Source: DATFWK01 sp035259345 (lineage in GTDB: Bacteria; Actinomycetota; Thermoleophilia; Miltoncostaeales; Miltoncostaeaceae). Taken from it: DNA of 10,935 nt. Numbering within the stretch: the first letter of the stretch is position 1; every line of letters begins with the position of its first letter. The stretch is taken from the NCBI GenBank assembly GCA_035259345.1, contig DATFWK010000166.1, forward strand, positions 1 to 10,935. The letters are read 5' to 3'. The notes under the pieces are model-generated. The model was not told the origin of the DNA and did not search any database. It saw only the letters and a program-made list of their open reading frames with translations. A program made the translations under genes and the position numbers. This document shows positions 1-5,882 of the stretch, piece after piece.

Positions 1-1042
1 AAGCGCCTGAAGTAGCCGCGGCGAGGGACGGGACGACGGGGCGCTTGGGCCCCGGCCCGGCGAGGATCCCAGGGACGTCGGCGAGCCCGACCGGCTCGCC
101 GACGAGCTCCCCGAACGGGGCCGCCCCGGCGGACAGGAGCCGGAGCGCCTCGCGGACGGCCGCCGGGGTGTGGTGGTACGAGCCCTGGATGCGGAGCTCC
201 CCGTAGTGCAGCGGCGCGGTGGGAAGCGTGACGGTGGTGCCCGGCGCGCAGCCTCCGTAGAGGAGGACCTCCCCGCCGGGCCGGGCGAGTGCGACGGCCG
301 CCTCCCAGGCCTCCGGGCGGCCCACCGCCTCGAGCACCGCGTCCGCGCCGCGGCCGGCGGGCGTCGCGCGGCGCACGTCCGCGATGCCGGCCGCGTCGCG
401 CGGCGCGGGGAGCGCCGCCTCCGCGCCGAACCTCAGGCCGCGCTCGCGGCGGTCCTCGTGCGGGTCGCAGAGCAGCACGCGCAAGCCGCGCCGGGCGAGG
501 AGGGCTGTGAGCAGCTGTCCCTGCACGCCACCGCCGAGCACGACGGCGACGTCACCGGCGCCGGCCTCGGAGCGCTCCACCCCGCGCACCGCGCACGCCA
601 GCGGCTCCACCATCGCGGCCAGCTCGGGCGCCAGGCCGGGCGGCCGCGGGAGGAGGTTGCGGGCGACGATCCTGGCCGGGACCAGCAGGCGCTCGGCGAA
701 CGCGCCGGTCAGGTAGACCGGGTCCTCGCACAGGCTCGGACGCCCGCGCTCGCACGCGAAGCAGGCGCCGCACGGCGCCGAGTTGGCGACCACGACGGGA
801 TCGCCGAGGGACAGGCCCTCAACGCCCTGGCCGATCGCGGCCACCGTACCGGTCGCCTCGTGGCCGAACGGGGCGGGGAGCGGCGGCAGCGCGGGGTGTC
901 GCCCGCTTCGGAGCATCTTGGCGTCGGTCGCGCAGGTCAGGGCGATCTCGACGTCGAGCACCACCTCGCCGGCTCCCGGGACGGGATCGGCCACCTCCTC
1001 GAGCCGGAGGTCGCCGGGCCCGTGGAGGACGAGGGCGCGCAC
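1..1042 (-). CDS. Zinc-dependent medium-chain dehydrogenase (alcohol/polyol type), 3' end outside the window
   Basis: A medium-chain dehydrogenase/reductase expected to oxidise or reduce an alcohol/aldehyde with NAD(P) in the cytoplasm; substrate unknown. The start chosen is GTG at 1042, giving MRALVLHGPGDLRLEEV, a typical MDR N-terminus; an in-frame TTG at 1057 is the only nearby alternative. Visible: catalytic zinc ligands Cys37 (in TCATDAK, where the family usually has CGTD or CGSD), His61-Glu62 (FGHEATG) and Glu146 (VEPLACAV). The structural zinc cysteines are Cys91, Cys94, Cys97 and Cys105. The Rossmann glycine motif is GGGVQG at 170-175. 347 residues are visible with no stop before the window edge. 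The usual family length is about 340-350, so the protein is nearly complete with a slightly long C-terminus, or is disturbed at its end. It is transcribed away from the hopanoid operon, sharing a short divergent intergenic region. Class assignment is secure. A role in hopanoid side-chain reduction is inference; an unrelated sugar or alcohol dehydrogenase is equally possible. Confidence 0.88.
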   Translation of the reverse strand, partial: MRALVLHGPGDLRLEEVADPVPGAGEVVLDVEIALTCATDAKMLRSGRHPALPPLPAPFGHEATGTVAAIGQGVEGLSLGDPVVVANSAPCGACFACERGRPSLCEDPVYLTGAFAERLLVPARIVARNLLPRPPGLAPELAAMVEPLACAVRGVERSEAGAGDVAVVLGGGVQGQLLTALLARRGLRVLLCDPHEDRRERGLRFGAEAALPAPRDAAGIADVRRATPAGRGADAVLEAVGRPEAWEAAVALARPGGEVLLYGGCAPGTTVTLPTAPLHYGELRIQGSYHHTPAAVREALRLLSAGAAPFGELVGEPVGLADVPGILAGPGPKRPVVPSLAAATSGA

Positions 1043-1136
1043 GCGCCCACCGTACAACCAACGAGGCGCCCACCCACCGACGGGAACAACGCCAGCCGCC
1101 GCGCGGGAGCCCACCGCCCGCCGGGGAGGCGAACGG

Positions 1137-1142
1137 TATCCT
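1137..1142 (+). promoter_or_regulatory. Candidate -10 element for the hopanoid operon
   Basis: TATCCT fits the TAnnnT pattern of bacterial housekeeping -10 boxes and stands out in very GC-rich surroundings. Initiation about 7 bases downstream would give a leader of some 20 bases that includes the GGAGGGG ribosome binding site at 1161-1167. No recognisable TTGACA-like -35 is at the expected distance, so the assignment is tentative. Confidence 0.35.
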
Positions 1143-1160
1143 CGCCCCGGCCAAAGCCCG

Positions 1161-1167
1161 GGAGGGG
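1161..1167 (+). promoter_or_regulatory. Strong Shine-Dalgarno sequence upstream of the ispA-like gene
   Basis: GGAGGGG is a strong Shine-Dalgarno match, but no ATG, GTG or TTG follows at normal distance in the reading frame of the polyprenyl synthetase. The GGAGG core lies 5 bases before an in-frame ATC at 1171. The first canonical start, GTG at 1219, has its own GAGGAG at 1207-1212, which is also a pair of Glu codons. The position of this site suggests translation may begin at the rare codon ATC. Confidence 0.5.
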
Positions 1168-1218
1168 ACGATCAGCGCATATCCGGAGCACCTTCGGGAG
1201 CTCGTCGAGGAGTACCTC

Positions 1219-2067
1219 GTGGAGCTCGACTTCGCTCCGCTCGACCGCGAGGAGGCCCTCGACGCCGCCGGCACCGAGGGCCTGGTGGACGCCATGCGCT
1301 ACTCGCTCCTCGCGGGGGGGAAGCGAATCCGGCCGGTCCTCGCGCTCGCCACGTGCCAGGCGCTCGGGTTCCCGCCCGACGAGCTCCTGCCGACGGCCGC
1401 CGCGCTGGAGCTGATCCACACCTACTCCCTCATCCACGACGACCTCCCGGCCATGGACGACGACGAGCTGCGGCGCGGGCGGCCCACCTGCCACGTCGTC
1501 TACGGCGAGGACACCGCCATCCTGGCGGGCGACGCCCTCTTCGCCGAGGCGATGCGGCTGGTCTGCGAGCGCCAGGGCGGTGGGCCCGGCGTTCAGGTCG
1601 GGATCCTCTCCGAGCTCGCGCGCGCGTCCGGCGTCAACGGGATGGTCGGCGGCCAGTTCCTCGACCTGCGCGAGGCGGGGCGCGAGTCGGCCCAGGCCCT
1701 GCGGCGCGTGCACCTGCTCAAGACCGGCCGGCTCATCGCCGCCGCCGTCCGCTGCGCGCTGATCTACGCGACCCCGCCGCCGCGGGTCGACCTGGCGCTC
1801 AGGGTCTTCGCCCGCGAGCTCGGCCTGCTCTTCCAGATCGTGGACGACATCCTGGACGCCTCGGGGTCCGAGGAGGCCATGGGCAAGCCGGTCGGCGCGG
1901 ACGCGCGGAAGGGCAAGGTCACCTACGTCACCTTCTACGGGCTCGAGCGCGCGCGGTCGCTGGCCGGCGAGTCGCACGCGCGGGCCGCCGAGCTGATCGC
2001 CGCTGTCCCCGGGCCAGTCGACGACCTCGAGGCGCTCACCGAGCTCATCTACGCCCGCCAGAGCTGA
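1219..2067 (+). CDS. ispA: Polyprenyl synthetase, farnesyl diphosphate synthase type (IspA-like)
   Basis: Condenses IPP with DMAPP/geranyl diphosphate to farnesyl diphosphate, the C15 precursor of squalene; a soluble all-helical trans-prenyltransferase. Numbered from GTG 1219: GGKRIRP (33-39) for IPP binding, the first aspartate-rich motif DDLPAMD (74-80) with the two-residue insertion of bacterial type II FPP synthases, KTGRLI (168-173), and the second motif FQIVDDILD (205-213). The residues before the first motif (HTYSLIHDD) closely resemble E. coli IspA, arguing for a C15 product. From GTG 1219 the protein is 282 residues, short for the family (about 290-300). The same frame continues upstream without a stop and encodes the usual N-terminal helix (YPEHLRELVEEYL) from about 1171, giving 298 residues, but only through a non-standard start codon. 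I give the first canonical start; the true one is probably 1171. Likely first gene of the hopanoid operon, 54 bases before fni. Confidence 0.9.
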   Translation: MELDFAPLDREEALDAAGTEGLVDAMRYSLLAGGKRIRPVLALATCQALGFPPDELLPTAAALELIHTYSLIHDDLPAMDDDELRRGRPTCHVVYGEDTAILAGDALFAEAMRLVCERQGGGPGVQVGILSELARASGVNGMVGGQFLDLREAGRESAQALRRVHLLKTGRLIAAAVRCALIYATPPPRVDLALRVFARELGLLFQIVDDILDASGSEEAMGKPVGADARKGKVTYVTFYGLERARSLAGESHARAAELIAAVPGPVDDLEALTELIYARQS

Positions 2068-2089
2068 CGCCCGTCCCCGAGCGGCGCGC

Positions 2090-2095
2090 TAACGT
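2090..2095 (+). promoter_or_regulatory. Candidate internal -10 element upstream of fni
   Basis: TAACGT fits TAnnnT, in the 54-base gap between the ispA-like gene and fni and 26 bases before the fni start. This is nearly the same distance as TATCCT to the probable ispA start. A CTGACG at 2064-2069 resembles a -35 box, but the spacer of 20 bases is long. It could be a secondary promoter; low confidence. Confidence 0.25.
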
Positions 2096-2110
2096 CTCCG
2101 GCACGCCCCT

Positions 2111-2116
2111 GGGAGG
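2111..2116 (+). promoter_or_regulatory. Ribosome binding site of fni
   Basis: GGGAGG lies 5 bases before the GTG at 2122 and supports that start over internal alternatives. Confidence 0.7.
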
Positions 2117-2121
2117 CCCGG

Positions 2122-3195
2122 GTGGAACGCGACGAGCACTCGCGGCGCAAGGCCGACCACATCAGGATCGCCCTCGAGGAGGACGTCGGCTTCGCTGGCC
2201 TGACGACGGGCCTGGAGCGCTTCCGCTTCGTCCACCAGGCGCTGCCGGAGCTGGACCTCGAGGAGGTGGACACCTCGACGGTGCTCCTCGGCCGCCGGCT
2301 TGCCGCGCCGATCCTCGTCTCCTGCATGACCGGCGGCGCCGAGCGCGGCGGGCGGATCAACCGCCTGCTCGCCACCGCCGCCCAGGCCGCCGGCGTCGCC
2401 TTGGGCGTCGGGTCGCAAAGGGCCGCGCTCGACAACCCGGCGCTCGAGGAGACGTACGCGGTGCGCCGCCTTGCGCCCGACGTGCCGCTGCTGGCAAACC
2501 TCGGCGTCGCGCAGCTGCGGTCGCCGGACGCCGTCGAGCGCTGCCGCCGCGTCGTGGACATGATCGGCGCTGACGCGCTGGCGCTGCACGCCAACCCGTT
2601 GCAGGAGGCGCTCCAGCCCGAGGGCACCGCCGGGTTCGCCGGCCTGGTCGAGCGGATCGGCGAGGTCGCCGCCGCGCTGTCGGTGCCGGTGATCGTCAAG
2701 GAGGTCGGCTGGGGGATCGCCGAGAACATCGCCCGCGCGCTCTCGGAGGTCGGCGTCGCCGGCGTGGACGTCGCGGGCGCCGGCGGCACGAGCTGGAGCG
2801 AGGTCGAGCGCCACCGCATCGACGACCCGCTGATGGCGCGCGTGGCGGCAACCTTCCGCGGCTGGGGCATCCCGACCGCCGACGCCGTGCTCGCGGCCCG
2901 CAGGGGCTTCCCGGACGGGCTGCTCATCGCCTCCGGCGGCCTGCGCACCGGCCTGGACGCGGCGAAGTGCATCGCCCTCGGCGCCGACCTCGCCGGCTTC
3001 GCCGCGCCGATGCTGCGTGCGGCCGACCAATCGCCCGAGGCGCTCGGGCAGGAGCTTGCGGCGGTCACAATCGAGCTTCGCATCGCTATGTTCTGCGTTG
3101 GCGCGGCGACGGTGGGCGAGCTCTCCGGGACACAGCACCTCGTTCAGCTCACATCGCCCGGCGCCGGTCTCGACATGCAGAGCCCCACCAGCTAG
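2122..3195 (+). CDS. fni: Type 2 isopentenyl-diphosphate delta-isomerase (FMN-dependent)
   Basis: Interconverts IPP and DMAPP using reduced FMN and Mg2+; a cytoplasmic TIM-barrel enzyme unrelated to type 1 Idi. 357 residues, normal for the family. Motifs: the N-terminal RRKADH (8-13), matching the family RK-x-D/E-H signature; MTGG (69-72); GVGSQRAAL (95-103); LANLGVAQL (124-132); HANPLQEALQPEG (156-168) with the conserved Gln161-Glu162 pair implicated in Mg2+ binding and catalysis; IVKEVGWGI (191-199); VDVAGAGGTSWS (215-226); and SGGLRTGLDAAK (271-282), the phosphate-binding end of the barrel. GTG at 2122 is chosen because of the GGGAGG before it and the typical N-terminus. It sits 54 bases after the ispA-like gene and 8 bases before hpnH. 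Placed here it presumably balances the two C5 units for farnesyl diphosphate synthesis. No anomalies seen. Confidence 0.96.
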   Translation: MERDEHSRRKADHIRIALEEDVGFAGLTTGLERFRFVHQALPELDLEEVDTSTVLLGRRLAAPILVSCMTGGAERGGRINRLLATAAQAAGVALGVGSQRAALDNPALEETYAVRRLAPDVPLLANLGVAQLRSPDAVERCRRVVDMIGADALALHANPLQEALQPEGTAGFAGLVERIGEVAAALSVPVIVKEVGWGIAENIARALSEVGVAGVDVAGAGGTSWSEVERHRIDDPLMARVAATFRGWGIPTADAVLAARRGFPDGLLIASGGLRTGLDAAKCIALGADLAGFAAPMLRAADQSPEALGQELAAVTIELRIAMFCVGAATVGELSGTQHLVQLTSPGAGLDMQSPTS

Positions 3196-3198
3196 GAG
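3194..3198 (+). promoter_or_regulatory. Ribosome binding site of hpnH overlapping the fni stop codon
   Basis: AGGAG begins within the fni TAG stop (3193-3195) and lies 5 bases before the hpnH ATG at 3204. This links termination of fni to initiation of hpnH and decides the hpnH start against a much longer in-frame open frame. Confidence 0.75.
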
Positions 3199-3203
3199 CA
3201 GAC

Positions 3204-4211
3204 ATGCCGAACCGACCGCTTGCACTCGAGCTCGGAATGGCGACCTATCTCCTTCGCAAGCGGCTGATCCAGCGCAGCAAGATGTTCCCGTTCACGCTGA
3301 TGCTGGAGCCGCTCGAGCTCTGCAACCTCGCCTGTCACGGGTGCGGGCGGATCCGCGAGTACGAGGACGTCTTCCACAAGCGCCTCTCGGTGGAGGAGTG
3401 CCTGAGCGTCGCCGAGGAGTGCGGTGCCCCGATCGTCAACATCCCCGGCGGCGAGCCGCTGATCCACAAGCAGATCGGCGAGATCGTCTCGGGCATCATC
3501 GACCAGGGCCGGTTCGTCTACCTCTGCACGAACGGCATCCTCATGGAGCGGGCGTTCGAAAAGATCGCTCCCTCGAGCCACTTCGCGTTCGTCGTCCACA
3601 TCGACGGGATGCGCGAGGTCCACGACCAGGCCGTCGACCGCGAGGGTGTCTTCGACCGCGCGACCGCGCACATGCGCGAGGCGATCGACCGCGGCTATCG
3701 CGTGTGCACGAACACCACCATCTACCGCGGCGTGCCGGCCGAGGAGTACGTCGACCTCTTCACGTTCCTCACGGAGATGGGCGTCGAGGGCTGCATCACC
3801 TCGCCCGGCTTCGACTACGAGGCCGTGACCCACGACCGGGAGCAGTTCCTCGCCCGGAAAGAGGCCCAGGCGCTCTACTCAGAGGTCCACCGCCGCTGCG
3901 AGGGGATGGACGTCCCCTTCTACAACAACCCGCTCTTCCACGAGTTCCTCGAGGGCAAGCGCGAGTACCGGTGCTCGGCGTGGAGCATGCCGACGTACAC
4001 GGTCGAGGGGTGGCGGAGCCCCTGCTACCTGCTCGCCGACCGCCACGTGGCCAGCATGGCGGAGCTCTACGAGGGGACCGACTGGGAGGCGTACGGCACG
4101 GACCGCGACCCGCGGTGCGCCAACTGCATGATGCATTGCGGCTACGAGGCCACGACGATCCTCGAGGCCCTTCGCAACCCCAGGGACCTGCTGGCGCTCG
4201 CGCGGGGGTAG
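3204..4211 (+). CDS. hpnH: HpnH, radical SAM adenosylhopane synthase
   Basis: Adds the 5'-deoxyadenosyl radical derived from S-adenosylmethionine to the hopene double bond, giving adenosylhopane, the first committed step to extended (C35) hopanoids. 335 residues, in the family range. The radical SAM motif CNLACHGC (Cys40, Cys44, Cys47) binds the [4Fe-4S] cluster. GGEP at 82-85 contacts SAM, and LCTNG at 107-111 is a typical barrel strand. A C-terminal cysteine-rich part (Cys257, Cys274, Cys305, Cys308, Cys312) resembles the extension found in this family. ATG 3204 is chosen because AGGAG stands 5 bases upstream; the open frame extends much further 5' but there overlaps fni and reads as nonsense. 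The short basic/hydrophobic N-terminus could help contact the membrane-embedded substrate (inference). It follows fni by 8 bases and precedes hpnG, whose product acts next. Family identification is firm. Confidence 0.96.
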   Translation: MPNRPLALELGMATYLLRKRLIQRSKMFPFTLMLEPLELCNLACHGCGRIREYEDVFHKRLSVEECLSVAEECGAPIVNIPGGEPLIHKQIGEIVSGIIDQGRFVYLCTNGILMERAFEKIAPSSHFAFVVHIDGMREVHDQAVDREGVFDRATAHMREAIDRGYRVCTNTTIYRGVPAEEYVDLFTFLTEMGVEGCITSPGFDYEAVTHDREQFLARKEAQALYSEVHRRCEGMDVPFYNNPLFHEFLEGKREYRCSAWSMPTYTVEGWRSPCYLLADRHVASMAELYEGTDWEAYGTDRDPRCANCMMHCGYEATTILEALRNPRDLLALARG

Positions 4212-4230
4212 CGGGGCCACGCCCGCCCCC
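4204..4230 (+). other. GC-only hairpin at the hpnH/hpnG junction
   Basis: GCGGG (4211-4215) pairs with CCCGC (4222-4226) around a six-base loop. Beyond a two-base bulge (TA at 4209-4210), GGGG (4205-4208) pairs with CCCC (4227-4230). The hairpin contains the hpnH stop codon and ends 6 bases before the GTG at 4237. No T-run follows, so it is more likely a translational or mRNA-processing element than a terminator. It could also be incidental in GC-rich sequence. Confidence 0.4.
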
Positions 4231-4236
4231 ATCGCC

Positions 4237-4866
4237 GTGATCTGCGCGCTCGAGCCCGAGCGGCGCGCGCTCGCGGGCCTCGCCGGCCCGGGGGTCGCCA
4301 TCCACCGCTCGGGGATGGGCGCCGACGCCGCCGGCGCGTGCGCCGGAGCGGTGCTCGCCGGCCGCCCGCGCGCGCTCCTGTCGGTGGGATTCTGCGGGGC
4401 GCTCGAGCGCGACCTGCGCGTGGGCGACCTCGTCGCCGCCGAGCGGGTCGTCCACGAGAACACCGGCACGGCCTTCGCCGCCGACGAGGTGCTGCTCGCC
4501 GCTGCCCCGGGGCGGCGCGGCACGCTGGTGAGCGCCGTCTCCGTGGCGCGCACCCCGGCCGACCGGGCCGCGCTGACCGGGCTGGCCGTCGACCTCGAGA
4601 GCGCGACGCTCGCGCGCCTGGCCGAGGAGGCCGGCGTGCCGTTCCTGGCGCTGCGTGCCGTCACCGACCGGGTGCCCGACCGCGTGCCGGCTGTCGAGCA
4701 CGCGCTCGACCCGGACGGAGTGCCCAGCATGGATGCGATCGCGCGCCATCTTCTCCGCCACCCGCGCGACCTGCGGCCGCTGCTGCGGCTCGGGCGGGCG
4801 GCACGCCGCGCCGGGCGCTCCCTGGAGTCCGGCCTGCGCACGCTCCTCGACCGGATGGGCGCGTGA
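4237..4866 (+). CDS. hpnG: HpnG, hopanoid-associated nucleoside phosphorylase
   Basis: Belongs to the purine nucleoside phosphorylase / MTA-SAH nucleosidase superfamily. In hopanoid clusters it removes adenine from adenosylhopane to give ribosylhopane, possibly via a phosphoribosyl intermediate (knowledge from characterised hopanoid producers). Numbered from GTG 4237 (209 residues): ICALEPE (2-8) is the first strand, SGMG (25-28) the first phosphate/ribose loop, LLSVGFCGAL (47-56) with VGDLV (62-66) the core Rossmann-like segment, VDLES (118-122) the ribose-binding Asp/Glu segment, and ALRAVTD (138-144) the purine-site strand. The C-terminal Arg-rich helices are typical of the family. At 209 residues it is somewhat short. 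The frame stays open upstream and would add residues such as PAPIA, completing the first strand, but no ATG, GTG or TTG is available between the hpnH stop and 4237. The stop overlaps the hpnA start by four bases (GTGA). Confidence 0.9.
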   Translation: MICALEPERRALAGLAGPGVAIHRSGMGADAAGACAGAVLAGRPRALLSVGFCGALERDLRVGDLVAAERVVHENTGTAFAADEVLLAAAPGRRGTLVSAVSVARTPADRAALTGLAVDLESATLARLAEEAGVPFLALRAVTDRVPDRVPAVEHALDPDGVPSMDAIARHLLRHPRDLRPLLRLGRAARRAGRSLESGLRTLLDRMGA

Positions 4867-5882
4867 GCCTCGCGCTCGTGACCGGCGCGACCGGGTTCAT
4901 CGGCGCCCACGTCGCGGCGGACCTCCTCGCGAACGGGTGGCGCGTGCGCGCGCTGGTGCGGCCGGAGAGCATGGACGCGGCCCGCTGGCCGGCGGGTTGC
5001 GAGCCCGCGCCCGGCGACCTGCTTGACGCGGAGGCGGTGCGCCGCGCCGCCGACGGGACCGAGGCGGTCTTCCACGTCGGGGCCCACTACTCGCTCGCCC
5101 GCCGCCAGGCCGCCCTCGTGGAGCGCACCAACGTCGCCGGCACGGCCAACGTGCTCGCGGCCGCGATCGCCGGCGGGGCGCGCCTGGTCCACACCTCGTC
5201 GGTGGCGACCATCGGCATCCCGCGCGACGGCTCGCCGGGGGACGAGGACACGCCGCTCGACCCCCACGACGTGATCGGCGCCTACAAGCGGTCCAAGCTC
5301 GCCTCCGAGCGGATGGTGCTGGAGGCCGCCGCGGGCGGCACGTGGGCGGTCGTCGTGAACCCGAGCGCGCCGGTCGGCCCCGGCGACTGGAAGCCGACCC
5401 CCACCGGGCGCGTCATCCGCGACTTCCTGCGCGGCAAGATGGCGGCCTATGTGGACACCGGGCTCAACCTCGTGGACGTTCGCGACGTCGCCGCCGGCCA
5501 CCGCCTGGCGCTCGAGCGCGGACGCCCCGGGCGCCGCTACGTGCTGGGCAACCAGAACATGACGCTGCTGGAGATCCTCGAGCGGCTCGGGGCGATCACC
5601 GGCCGGCCGGCGCCGCGCCGGCGGGTGCCGCACGCCGTGGCGATCGGGTTCGCCGCGCTCGACGAGCTGGTCGAGGGCTACGCGCTCCGGCGTGAGCCGA
5701 TCGCGCCCCTCGACGGCGCGCTGATGGCCCGCAAGCACATGTTCTACAGCGCCCGGCGCGCGGTGGCAGAGCTGGGCCTGCCGCAGTCGCCGGTCGCGGA
5801 CGCGCTGCGCGATGCCGTCGCCTGGTACCAGGACGGCGCGGCCGAGCACTCGCTCCCGGCGGCGACGGGGGCCGGCGGCTGA
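4863..5882 (+). CDS. hpnA: HpnA, hopanoid-associated NAD(P)-dependent sugar epimerase/reductase
   Basis: Extended short-chain dehydrogenase/reductase found in hopanoid clusters. It is annotated as a sugar epimerase, but its actual substrate in the pathway is not firmly established; the ribosyl side chain is the obvious candidate. 339 residues from GTG 4863. TGATGFIG (7-14) is the NAD(P)-binding glycine motif, GDLLD (51-55) and the strand before HVGAHYS (71-77) follow, HTSSVATIG (110-118) carries the catalytic Ser/Thr, and YKRSK (141-145) gives the catalytic Tyr141 and Lys145. NPSAPVGPGDWKPTPTG is a family-typical substrate loop. GTG 4863 puts the TGATGFIG strand at the expected position and overlaps the hpnG stop by four bases. 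No good Shine-Dalgarno precedes it, so translation is probably coupled to hpnG. Its stop overlaps the shc ATG by one base (TGATG). A short Gly/Ala-rich tail ends the protein. Confidence 0.94.
   Translation: MSLALVTGATGFIGAHVAADLLANGWRVRALVRPESMDAARWPAGCEPAPGDLLDAEAVRRAADGTEAVFHVGAHYSLARRQAALVERTNVAGTANVLAAAIAGGARLVHTSSVATIGIPRDGSPGDEDTPLDPHDVIGAYKRSKLASERMVLEAAAGGTWAVVVNPSAPVGPGDWKPTPTGRVIRDFLRGKMAAYVDTGLNLVDVRDVAAGHRLALERGRPGRRYVLGNQNMTLLEILERLGAITGRPAPRRRVPHAVAIGFAALDELVEGYALRREPIAPLDGALMARKHMFYSARRAVAELGLPQSPVADALRDAVAWYQDGAAEHSLPAATGAGG

Larger units (their letters stand above)
1043..1170. promoter_or_regulatory. Divergent intergenic region between the dehydrogenase and the hopanoid operon
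   Basis: This stretch between oppositely oriented genes must hold the promoters for the dehydrogenase and probably for the operon. CCCACC occurs at 1046-1051, 1069-1074, 1073-1078 and 1110-1115, three times extended to CCCACCG; GCGCCCACC is repeated exactly at 1043-1051 and 1066-1074. On the - strand TACGGT (complement of 1049-1054) matches the TAnnnT -10 pattern and would give an almost leaderless dehydrogenase message. No convincing -35 boxes are visible. The repeats could be regulator sites or chance in GC-rich DNA. Confidence 0.45.

Noticed and set aside
783..2573. Open frame of 596 codons on the + strand covering the dehydrogenase end, the intergenic region, the ispA-like gene and part of fni
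   Set aside because: It crosses gene boundaries in a different frame from the genes with clear motifs, and its translation is Arg/Ala/Pro-rich nonsense.
2967..3203. Upstream extension of hpnH to 2967
   Set aside because: This part overlaps fni in a different frame. AGGAG before ATG 3204 and the family-typical N-terminus fix the start.
3879..5849. Open frame of 656 codons on the - strand opposite hpnH, hpnG and hpnA
   Set aside because: It spans three well-identified genes on the other strand, is low-complexity, and has no recognisable domain. It is a composition artefact.
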